Assembly (NCBI GenBank): GCA_002409975.1
Contig: DHOO01000007.1
Location: 23,430 to 35,154 of the forward strand
Length of the DNA: 11,725 nucleotides
Reading direction: 5' to 3'
Source: Firmicutes bacterium UBA5388
Lineage (GTDB): Bacteria > Bacillota > UBA4882 > UBA10575
How positions within the stretch are numbered: the stretch's first letter is position 1; every line of letters begins with the position of its first letter. Shown piece by piece: positions 1 through 5,740 of the stretch. A model generated the notes under the pieces. That model saw only the letters and a list, made by a program, of their open reading frames with translations, ran no database searches and was not told the origin of the DNA. Made by a program: the position numbers and the translations under genes.

Positions 1-24
1 TCTCAATGGAAATTTCCATTGAGA
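1..24. repeat. Perfect 24-bp palindrome at the window edge
   Basis: Bases 1-12 (TCTCAATGGAAA) are the exact reverse complement of bases 13-24 (TTTCCATTGAGA), with no loop. It lies inside the open fliK frame. It could be chance, a DNA or RNA structure, or a fold-back artefact if the parent contig ends here. Confidence 0.75.
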
Positions 25-830
25 ACCAACCGGAAAAGGTTAGCGCTCCTGAGCCCGAACATCCAGGGGAGAAACCTGTCATTGAACCGCTGGTTACCGG
101 GGAAGGAAGTCAAAACTCCGCTCAACCTGTGGAGCTCAGAACTAAGCTCAGCGCTCAGCAAGAGCCTTCCGGAGAAGCTGAGTATCAGGCGGAATCTAAA
201 GTTTCTGAGGGCGAGCAAGTCCGTGGTGAAAAAATGCAGGCCTTGGATTTTCGTTCGGAAAAAGAGGCCGAGTTTCCTCCGGTAGTTAAGAGCGTAAAGG
301 AGAAAAAAGTCGACCTCTTTAACCCGGTGGTCTCCCCAAACATAGAGCCAACCGAATCAGTGGAACGACTGAGCACTAAAGCAGAGATCCCTCTTCCCCT
401 AAATGTTTCTCCGGAAGAAGTAACTACCCAGATTTTACAAGGGGCTAAAATGATGGTTAAAAATGGGGTGGCTAAGGTTCAACTACAATTAGAACCAGCT
501 GAACTGGGGAAATTAGAACTTTCGCTCGTCATTGAAAGAGATCTGGTGGCTGCCAGGTTTGTGGCAGAAACGCCAGGAGTCCAGTCGCTGATTGAAGCAA
601 ATTTGCCGCAACTCCGCTCTTCTCTACAAGAAGCCGGACTAAGGGTTGATCTGCTTCAAGTTGGGGTCCAAACCAATTCGGATCAGCAAATGCAGTACCA
701 GTCGTCGTCTTCGGGTTACCAGTCCGACAGGGGTTCTACCTTTACCGGTAGACCGGCGGAAATGGTGGTCATGGAGGAGAAGATCTTGGGTGATGAGGCC
801 TGGCATGGGCTGGTAAATATGAGGGTCTAA
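3..830 (+). CDS. fliK: Flagellar hook-length control protein FliK, 5'-truncated
   Basis: C-terminal part of the FliK molecular ruler, a secreted protein that measures hook length and triggers the FlhB substrate switch. The recognisable Flg_hook domain lies at about residues 138-223 counted from the ATG at 6. It has the family's 'LQLEPAELGKLELSL' stretch, followed by a helix rich in Leu/Gln ('LPQLRSSLQEAGLRVDLLQV'). Residues 1-135 are polar, rich in Glu, Pro, Ser and Lys, and low in complexity, as expected of the extended ruler region. The frame is open to the left edge, the ATG at 6 has no visible ribosome binding site and lies inside a palindrome, and FliK proteins are usually longer than 275 residues. 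I therefore read this as partial at the 5' end. flgD follows 13 nt downstream, as in Bacillus. The domain call is firm; the N-terminus is unknown. Confidence 0.9.
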   Translation, partial: SMEISIENQPEKVSAPEPEHPGEKPVIEPLVTGEGSQNSAQPVELRTKLSAQQEPSGEAEYQAESKVSEGEQVRGEKMQALDFRSEKEAEFPPVVKSVKEKKVDLFNPVVSPNIEPTESVERLSTKAEIPLPLNVSPEEVTTQILQGAKMMVKNGVAKVQLQLEPAELGKLELSLVIERDLVAARFVAETPGVQSLIEANLPQLRSSLQEAGLRVDLLQVGVQTNSDQQMQYQSSSSGYQSDRGSTFTGRPAEMVVMEEKILGDEAWHGLVNMRV

Positions 831-838
831 AGGAGGTG
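831..838 (+). promoter_or_regulatory. Strong Shine-Dalgarno of flgD
   Basis: AGGAGGTG directly follows the fliK stop codon. The AGGAGG core lies 7 nt before the flgD ATG at 844. It is an almost full match to the 16S anti-Shine-Dalgarno and fixes the flgD start. Confidence 0.85.
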
Positions 839-843
839 AAAAA

Positions 844-1434
844 ATGATTAATGCGGTTGGTGGGGGAAGCGCTTCAATTCCGGGAAAGACTTCATCGCAA
901 TTTTTGGGAAAGGATGCTTTTCTCCAACTCTTGGTCACGGAATTGAGGTATCAAGATCCCCTTGATCCGCTTAAGGATCGAGATTTTATTGCGCAGATGG
1001 CTCAGTTCTCCACTCTGGAACAGATCCAAAATCTTAATCGAGTAGGCGAACTGCAACAGGCCACTTCGATGATTGGCCGACCGATAATTGCCGAGCAATA
1101 TACCGACGGTGGTTTCCCGGAAATGATTTATGGTCGGGTCACCGGTGTCAGATCATTTGAAGGTCAAACCTATTTACTGCTGGATAGCGGAAGAGAGATC
1201 CAATCCGCTCAGGTGTTGTCGGTAATGGATGACAAGGGTATTGAACAATATCTAAAGGCAGTGGTAGGTCATAAGGCTTTTGTCCGGGTCTACAACGAAA
1301 TCGGCGAAGTGGTGGATTTTAAAGCAATCTTAGTCACTGATTATGTGATTAAGGATGGTCAACCTTATGTGGTATACATGAACGGAGCAGAAAAAGAAGA
1401 GATACCCCTTACTGATATCTGGGGTTTTGCTTAG
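844..1434 (+). CDS. flgD: Flagellar hook capping protein FlgD
   Basis: FlgD is the scaffold cap at the tip of the growing hook, needed for FlgE polymerisation outside the cell. The N-terminal family signature is clear at about residues 18-60 ('LGKDAFLQLLVTELRYQDPL', then 'DFIAQMAQFSTLEQIQNL'). A Tudor-like beta module follows (about 76-125, 'IGRPIIAEQY...GRVTGV...YLLLDSGREI'). The C-terminal 57 residues (140-196) look like a second copy of the same pattern ('VGHKAFVRVY...ILVTDY...YVVYMNGAEKEEIPLTDI'). At 196 aa it is longer than the short FlgD of Bacillus, and the extra length is about one module. The start is fixed by the AGGAGG site. It sits between fliK and the small flagellar-operon gene, as in other Bacillota. 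Confidence 0.95.
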   Translation: MINAVGGGSASIPGKTSSQFLGKDAFLQLLVTELRYQDPLDPLKDRDFIAQMAQFSTLEQIQNLNRVGELQQATSMIGRPIIAEQYTDGGFPEMIYGRVTGVRSFEGQTYLLLDSGREIQSAQVLSVMDDKGIEQYLKAVVGHKAFVRVYNEIGEVVDFKAILVTDYVIKDGQPYVVYMNGAEKEEIPLTDIWGFA

Positions 1435-1447
1435 GGGGTGAAGCATC

Positions 1448-1843
1448 ATGACTGATCGGATCTATCCACCAATTTCACCGGTAACTCAAAGACCGCGAGT
1501 TGCTCCCCCGGTTCAAAAACAGAATCAGAAGATTGAGCCAAAAGCCAATTTCCAAGAGGTTCTTGCGGGAAAGATTGCTTCGGAGATAAAAGTTTCCGCT
1601 CACGCGCAAAAAAGAATGGCGGAACGAGGTATTAATTTATCTCCCCGTGAATTGGATGGAATTCGGGAAGCGGTAACCAAGGCGCAGACCAAAGGATGCA
1701 GGGATTCATTGGTGGTTTTAGAGCGAGTGGCTTTAGTGGTGAGTGTCGAAAACCAGACGGTGATTACCGCGGTGGATGCGCAAAGTTTAAAAGAGAATGT
1801 CTTTACCAATATTGATAGCGCGGTTTTTGTCCAGAACACTTAG
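1448..1843 (+). CDS. Conserved flagellar operon protein (TIGR02530-like), unknown function
   Basis: A 131-aa protein of the family found between flgD and flgE in many Bacillota flagellar operons and named only 'flagellar operon protein'. Residues 1-40 are polar and Pro/Gln-rich, probably disordered. The conserved part starts at about residue 49 ('SAHAQKRMAERGINLSP'), continues through a helix ending in 'KAQTKGCRDSLVVL', and ends with the typical 'VFTNIDSAVFVQ'. There is no signal peptide, membrane segment or catalytic motif. The start ATG is preceded by GGGGGTGA (1434-1441) at suitable spacing. Its position beside the hook cap and hook subunit suggests a role in hook assembly (inference only). 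The family assignment is from memory of the motif pattern. Confidence 0.85.
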   Translation: MTDRIYPPISPVTQRPRVAPPVQKQNQKIEPKANFQEVLAGKIASEIKVSAHAQKRMAERGINLSPRELDGIREAVTKAQTKGCRDSLVVLERVALVVSVENQTVITAVDAQSLKENVFTNIDSAVFVQNT

Positions 1844-1932
1844 GCCGGACCTCCTAGAGGAAGCCAATGGTCCTCCAATTGACGGCGGAGGACCGGACAA
1901 AACCGACTGGAAGAAGAGGAGGTTGTTAACAA
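1844..1932 (+). promoter_or_regulatory. flgE leader with hairpin and anti-Shine-Dalgarno-like element
   Basis: This 89-nt gap holds no gene but has structure. GGTCCTCC (1869-1876) and GGAGGACC (1887-1894) form a perfect 8-bp stem with a 10-nt loop. ACCTCCT (1849-1855) exactly complements AGGAGGT (1917-1923), which is the core of the flgE ribosome binding site. A 10-nt element just after the stop (CCGGACCTCC, 1845-1854) also matches, with one mismatch, the complement of the hairpin's 3' arm region 1887-1896. The leader could thus adopt alternative folds that hide or expose the flgE start. No convincing promoter was seen. Confidence 0.5.
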
Positions 1933-3441
1933 ATGATGCGTTCCATGTTTGCCGGAGTCTCCGGACTCCGCAACCATCAGATCCGGATGGATGTGATCGG
2001 TAATAACATTGCCAATGTGAATACGGTCGGTTACAAGACGAGTAGAGTGACTTTTCAGGATGCCCTCTCCCAAACGTTGAAAGGGGCGACTGCCCCGCAA
2101 AACAATCGGGGTGGGATTAACCCCCAACAGGTCGGTTTAGGTGTGATGCTCTCCAGCATTGACGTCCTCCATACCGCCGGCAACTTACAGACGACCGGGG
2201 TTAATACCGATCTCGCTTTACAGGGCAATGGATTTTTCATCGTCGGCGATGGGTCACAGAACTATTACACCCGGGCCGGAAACTTTAGTATGGATACCTC
2301 CGGGCGCTTAGCCTATAGCAATGGTCTGCAGTTGCAGGGCTGGGGGGTAAGAAGTGACGGTTCTTTAGATACTACTCTGAAAGGAATCACTCTCCCGATT
2401 AATAGCACGATCGCGCCGCGAGCGACCACTGAACTTAACTATAATGTCATTTTTGACGCCAGTTTGAATGGGACTTTGTCCTATGCGCCGATGACTGTTG
2501 GCACGGCTCCGAATACAGCAGAAATGACCATCAAACTGACGCCAACCGGAGTTACTAATCAGTGGGGCTATGAAGTCATAACTGACGGTACCATTATTGG
2601 TAATGGTACAGGTACTATTACTTTGAACTCTGACGGAACAGTAAATACTATTACGGGCGGGGGTAATTTTCAAATAACACCACCAAGTGGTGGCCCGAAT
2701 ATAAACATAACTGTTCCTTTATCTGGAGGACCTAATACATTTTCGGATGGAACTGTTTCTATCACTGGTGATTTTAACGCTCCTTCATTTATGTCTAATG
2801 TTGAAGTTTTTGATTCTTTGGGTACTTCGCATAAATTAACAACTACCTTTACTAAGGTTGATAATACGACTTGGACCTGGGTTACGACCGAGGATGGCGT
2901 GTCGCCTGTCGGAACTGGCACTTTGGTCTTTGATACCCAAGGTAACTTGACCAGCTCGACGGGGGGACCGATTACTTTTACTCCCCCTGGCGCCGAACAA
3001 GTTCAGATTACCCCCAATTTTTTGGAGTCAAAACAGTATGATGGGGAGTCATCGGTAGCTTGGTCACAAAATGGATATAAGATGGGATATCTGGATAGCT
3101 TTAAAATTGATAGCGCTGGGAAGATTATCGGCGTTTTTACTAATGGGCTAACAAAAGATATCGCTCAGGTAGCGGTAGCTACTTTTGCCAACCCCGGCGG
3201 ACTGGAGAAAATGGGTGAGACCATGTTTCAGGTCTCAAGCAACTCTGGAGAAGCCCAGATCAACCCTTCGGGAGTAGGCGGTAGCGGTAAGATTACCCCG
3301 GGAACTTTGGAGATGTCGAATGTTGATCTTTCGCAAGAATTTACCGATATGATCGTTACCCAACGTGGGTTCCAGGCTAACTCCAGGATTATCACTACTT
3401 CCGATGAGATGCTGCAAGAGTTGGTGAACCTCAAGCGATAA
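1933..3441 (+). CDS. flgE: Flagellar hook protein FlgE
   Basis: Subunit of the hook, the flexible joint between rod and filament, exported through the flagellar type III system. The N-terminus has the rod/hook signature ('MFAGVSGLRNHQIRMDVIGN', then 'NIANVNTVGYKTSRVTFQD'). The C-terminus has the matching helix ('SNVDLSQEFTDMIVTQRGFQ', then 'ANSRIITTSDEMLQELVNLK'). These pair as the coiled-coil D0 domain. The middle (about 196-363) is Gly/Thr-rich beta sequence and appears to hold two similar FlaE-type modules, at 196-263 and 290-363. The length, 502 aa, is well above Bacillus FlgE (about 264) and also above enteric FlgE (about 403), mostly because of this middle part. The start is the first of two consecutive ATGs, after AGAGGAGGT; the second ATG at 1936 is equally possible. 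The central region is more AT-rich than the gene's ends. Confidence 0.97.
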   Translation: MMRSMFAGVSGLRNHQIRMDVIGNNIANVNTVGYKTSRVTFQDALSQTLKGATAPQNNRGGINPQQVGLGVMLSSIDVLHTAGNLQTTGVNTDLALQGNGFFIVGDGSQNYYTRAGNFSMDTSGRLAYSNGLQLQGWGVRSDGSLDTTLKGITLPINSTIAPRATTELNYNVIFDASLNGTLSYAPMTVGTAPNTAEMTIKLTPTGVTNQWGYEVITDGTIIGNGTGTITLNSDGTVNTITGGGNFQITPPSGGPNINITVPLSGGPNTFSDGTVSITGDFNAPSFMSNVEVFDSLGTSHKLTTTFTKVDNTTWTWVTTEDGVSPVGTGTLVFDTQGNLTSSTGGPITFTPPGAEQVQITPNFLESKQYDGESSVAWSQNGYKMGYLDSFKIDSAGKIIGVFTNGLTKDIAQVAVATFANPGGLEKMGETMFQVSSNSGEAQINPSGVGGSGKITPGTLEMSNVDLSQEFTDMIVTQRGFQANSRIITTSDEMLQELVNLKR

Positions 3442-3449
3442 ATGAGAGG

Positions 3450-3488
3450 TGAGGTGTGAAGGAGGGTTGAGCCTTTCTTCACACCTTG
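3450..3488 (+). other. Long hairpin in the flgE-flbD gap
   Basis: AGGTGTGAAG (3452-3461) pairs perfectly with CTTCACACCT (3477-3486). The stem continues inward through five more pairs (3462-3466 with 3472-3476, two of them G-U) to a 5-nt loop TTGAG, and outward by two wobble pairs. In total there are 17 pairs, starting 9 nt after the flgE stop. No T-tract follows, so it is not a standard intrinsic terminator. A 3'-end stabiliser or processing element for the hook mRNA, or a partial attenuator, is more likely. Confidence 0.75.
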
Positions 3489-3507
3489 ATCCTTCCTGTT
3501 GAAGGGT
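3489..3507 (+). promoter_or_regulatory. Small hairpin covering the flbD ribosome binding site
   Basis: ATCCTTC (3489-3495) can pair with GAAGGGT (3501-3507), one G-U pair included, with loop CTGTT. The 3' arm contains most of the flbD Shine-Dalgarno (AGGGTGG, 3503-3509), so folding would lower flbD initiation. It directly follows the long hairpin at 3450-3488. The short stem makes this tentative. Confidence 0.4.
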
Positions 3508-3516
3508 GGAAGATAA

Positions 3517-3741
3517 ATGATTAAAGTTACCAGGCTAAATGGGGAGGATTTTTGGCTTAACCCCCATTTGATTGAGTTTATGGAGGATACCCCGGATACA
3601 GTAGTTTCCCTTATTAGCGGGAAAAAGGTTGTGGTTAGAGAGGAAACGGAAGAGGTTCTAAAAAAGATTATTGAATATCGCCGGAGTCTGGGGGAAGGCG
3701 GTTCTGAAATTGCCCCAATAAGGATCCGAGGTGAACAATGA
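3517..3741 (+). CDS. flbD: Flagellar protein FlbD (SwrD)
   Basis: A small 74-aa cytoplasmic protein of the FlbD/SwrD family. The family pattern is plain: 'MIKVTRLNGEDFWLNPHLIE' at the start, then a central beta segment 'DTVVSLISGKKVVVREETEE' and a helix 'VLKKIIEYRR'. The last 15 residues are polar and variable. In B. subtilis SwrD is known to increase flagellar motor torque, thought to act through the stators. Here its stop codon overlaps the motA start by 4 nt (ATGA), so the gene is directly coupled to the stator genes, which fits that role. It is unrelated to the Caulobacter regulator also called FlbD. The start is supported by AGGGTGG upstream. Confidence 0.92.
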   Translation: MIKVTRLNGEDFWLNPHLIEFMEDTPDTVVSLISGKKVVVREETEEVLKKIIEYRRSLGEGGSEIAPIRIRGEQ

Positions 3742-4547
3742 TGGATATAGCAACAATCATAGGTCTGGTGGCCGGATGTTTATTATTACTGATTGGGAGC
3801 GCTGATGGTAACTTTTCCAATTTAGCAGGTTTTTTCAATGTCAGTTCTATTTTTATTACTGTTGGTGGTTCGTTTGCCGCGATGATGGTAAATTTCCCCT
3901 TGGCGCAGTTTTCCAAAGCTTTAAAAAGTATACATTGGGCGTTTTTTACTAAGGATTATTCCCAGCAGCAGATCATCAATACGCTGGTCGGCTACGCAGA
4001 AAAGGCTCGACGTGAAGGTCTGCTGGCCTTGGAAGATGAAGCCGCCTCCTCATCGGACGAATTTCTAAAAAAGGGGATTCAGTTAGTGGTGGACGGGACT
4101 GATCCGGAACTGGTTAAAAGCATTTTGGAGATTGAGATTGGCTTTCTGGAACACCGGCATCGGGAAAACCGGTCCTTCTTTGAAGCATGGGGAGCGCTTT
4201 CTCCCTCTTTTGGATTAATTGGGACGGTTATTGGCTTAATTCAGATGTTACGCAATTTGGATGATCCATCTTCGATTGGTCCGGCGATGGCGGTTGCTCT
4301 CTTAACTACCTTATATGGGGCGGTCATGGCTTATTTAGTCTTTAATCCAATTGCTGCGAAGTTAGGGATTAGAAGTGAAGAGGAGATTTTGATCCGACAG
4401 GTGATGGTCGAAGGAATCCTCTCGGTTCAAGCCGGGGAGAACCCGCGGATTGTCGAAGAAAAACTAAAATCTTTCCTTCCTCCTTCTGAACGTGCCGGGG
4501 TGAAACGGGAAAGGTATAGGGAAGAGGGAGTGGGCGTTAATGTATAG
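3738..4547 (+). CDS. motA: Flagellar motor stator protein MotA
   Basis: Membrane subunit of the ion-driven stator (MotA5MotB2 type) that turns the rotor. Four membrane segments are visible at about residues 3-22, 33-53, 150-171 and 182-203, with the large cytoplasmic loop between the second and third. The loop keeps the charged pair used for rotor contact in E. coli (R90/E98), here R91 and E99 in 'ARREGLLALEDE'. The two channel-region prolines are Pro156 in 'LSPSFGLIGTVIGL' and Pro204 in 'VFNP'. Two ATGs in a row occur (3738, 3741); the first gives a 4-nt ATGA overlap with flbD, so translation is probably coupled. Length 269 aa is normal. Ion specificity (proton or sodium) cannot be settled from sequence alone. 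Confidence 0.96.
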   Translation: MMDIATIIGLVAGCLLLLIGSADGNFSNLAGFFNVSSIFITVGGSFAAMMVNFPLAQFSKALKSIHWAFFTKDYSQQQIINTLVGYAEKARREGLLALEDEAASSSDEFLKKGIQLVVDGTDPELVKSILEIEIGFLEHRHRENRSFFEAWGALSPSFGLIGTVIGLIQMLRNLDDPSSIGPAMAVALLTTLYGAVMAYLVFNPIAAKLGIRSEEEILIRQVMVEGILSVQAGENPRIVEEKLKSFLPPSERAGVKRERYREEGVGVNV

Positions 4548-5250
4548 GAAAAAGCAGAAGGAACAGCCCCCCGGGTCGCCTGCTTGGATGACGACTTATT
4601 CGGATCTTGTTACTCAATTACTAGCCTTTTTTGTCCTGCTTTTCGCCTATTCTAGTATTAATGAGACGAAGTATCAGGAGATCGTCTATTCTCTAAGGAC
4701 TGCTTTTACCGGATCGGCGGGAGTGCTTAACATGGGACCACAACCCTTGGAGGGTATTCCGAATTTTTCTGAGTATTCTCTCGAGGTTGAGGAGGAGTTT
4801 GCGGAGGTTTATGAAGAAATTTTAGAAATGTTAGAAGCAGAGGGAGTAGGAACCTCTGTGGAGATTTACTCTGAAGAAAGAGGAATGATCATTAGTTTCA
4901 AAGAAAAGATCTTCTTTCATATTGGCTCAGCAGATCTGCTTCCAGAGGCGCGTAATTTATTGTTAAAAGTAGGGAAGATTCTTGCTTCTGATTATCATCA
5001 CATTAGGGTGGAAGGGCATACCTGCGATTTGCCAATCCGGACTACTTTCTTCCCTACTAATTGGGAACTTTCTACCACGAGGGCTACGAATGTTACCCGT
5101 TTTCTTATTGATGAAGTCGGGATGACTCCTGGGCGGTTGGGGGCGACTGGTTATGCGGAATTTCGACCAATTACTCCTAATACTTCGGAAGAAAACCGAA
5201 TGCGCAATCGGAGAGTTGATATTCTATTGCTCTCCAGCAATACATTTTAG
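4540..5250 (+). CDS. motB: Flagellar motor stator protein MotB
   Basis: Partner of MotA that anchors the stator to peptidoglycan and carries the ion-binding aspartate. The N-terminus 'PAWMTTYSDLVTQLLAFFVL' contains the single transmembrane helix (about 19-38) with the essential Asp at residue 22. A plug/linker rich in Glu follows (about 75-110). The C-terminal OmpA-like domain (about 120-234) shows 'VEGHTCDLPI', 'TNWELSTTRATNVTRFLI' and 'ENRMRNRRVDILL'. The usual 'GHTDN-PI' motif reads 'GHTCDLPI' here, with a Cys before the Asp. The transmembrane stretch resembles MotS/PomB-type as well as MotB proteins, so sodium use is possible but unproven. motB overlaps the motA end by 8 nt, which suggests coupled synthesis. 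Confidence 0.96.
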   Translation: MYRKKQKEQPPGSPAWMTTYSDLVTQLLAFFVLLFAYSSINETKYQEIVYSLRTAFTGSAGVLNMGPQPLEGIPNFSEYSLEVEEEFAEVYEEILEMLEAEGVGTSVEIYSEERGMIISFKEKIFFHIGSADLLPEARNLLLKVGKILASDYHHIRVEGHTCDLPIRTTFFPTNWELSTTRATNVTRFLIDEVGMTPGRLGATGYAEFRPITPNTSEENRMRNRRVDILLLSSNTF

Positions 5251-5262
5251 GTGGGATAAGAG

Positions 5263-5727
5263 ATGCCAGAAAAACCCGGAAAGATTAATCAAATTATTAT
5301 CACCGTAACGGTTTGTCTTTTAATATTTTTTGCTGCAGTTTTTGGCGCAACTTTGTTTTTCATCTATAAAATCATGCCGGTGAAAGAACAGTATACAAAA
5401 GTGACGGCTGGCACAGAGGTTAAATATTTAATGCCGATCGGTGAAGAAGTGCTGCTCAACCTGGCTGATCCTGGTTTAAAACAGAGGTTTTTAAAACTCA
5501 ATTTTACTTTAGTGTTGGACTCGGAAACCACACAAGCAGAGTTAATAAAGAGAAAAGCTCAGGTTCGAGATATTGTGATCCGCATTTGTCGAGTTAAAAC
5601 TTCGGAAGAATTAAGGGAAAAAGAAGGAAATGATATCCTTCGTAACGAAATAATTACTGCTATAAACGAAATATTACCGACGGGCAAAGTAATAGATCTT
5701 TTCTTTACTGAATTTATTGTAACGTAA
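5263..5727 (+). CDS. fliL: Flagellar basal body-associated protein FliL
   Basis: A 154-aa single-pass membrane protein. It has a short basic cytoplasmic tail (residues 1-8), one transmembrane helix (about 9-36) and an extracytoplasmic domain with the FliL pattern ('VLLNLADPGLKQRFLKLNFT' near 60-80; 'RKAQVRDIVIRICRVKTSEE'; a C-terminal 'NEILPTGKVIDLFFTEFIVT'). FliL forms a ring around the MotB linker and supports stator activity. It follows motB by 12 nt and precedes fliM by 13 nt. A GGTGGGATAAGAG stretch before the ATG provides the ribosome binding site. Length and position are normal. Confidence 0.94.
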   Translation: MPEKPGKINQIIITVTVCLLIFFAAVFGATLFFIYKIMPVKEQYTKVTAGTEVKYLMPIGEEVLLNLADPGLKQRFLKLNFTLVLDSETTQAELIKRKAQVRDIVIRICRVKTSEELREKEGNDILRNEIITAINEILPTGKVIDLFFTEFIVT

Positions 5728-5740
5728 CGGGGGTGGCAGA

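Noticed and set aside
1850..1860. CCTC-CTA-GAGG mini-hairpin in the flgE leader
   Set aside because: Four base pairs with a 3-nt loop are too weak to list alone; the longer pairings in the same leader are reported.
1840..2127. Minus-strand open frames opposite flgE and elsewhere in the window
   Set aside because: They lie antisense to well-recognised genes, have no family-like sequence and are explained as shadows of real coding frames.
3343..3350. ACCGATAT, close to the SigD -10 consensus GCCGATAT, near the 3' end of flgE
   Set aside because: No TAAA-like -35 at 14-16 nt upstream, and it encodes the conserved FlgE segment 'FTDMI'.
3450..3488. Intrinsic transcription terminator after flgE
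   Set aside because: The stem is strong but is followed by GATCCTTCCTG and not a T-run, and the downstream genes clearly belong to the same operon, so I list it as a hairpin of unknown role.
5424..5440. TTTAATGCCGATCG in fliL, resembling a SigD promoter
   Set aside because: The TAAA upstream is far too close to the -10-like part, the -10 is imperfect, and it lies inside fliL.
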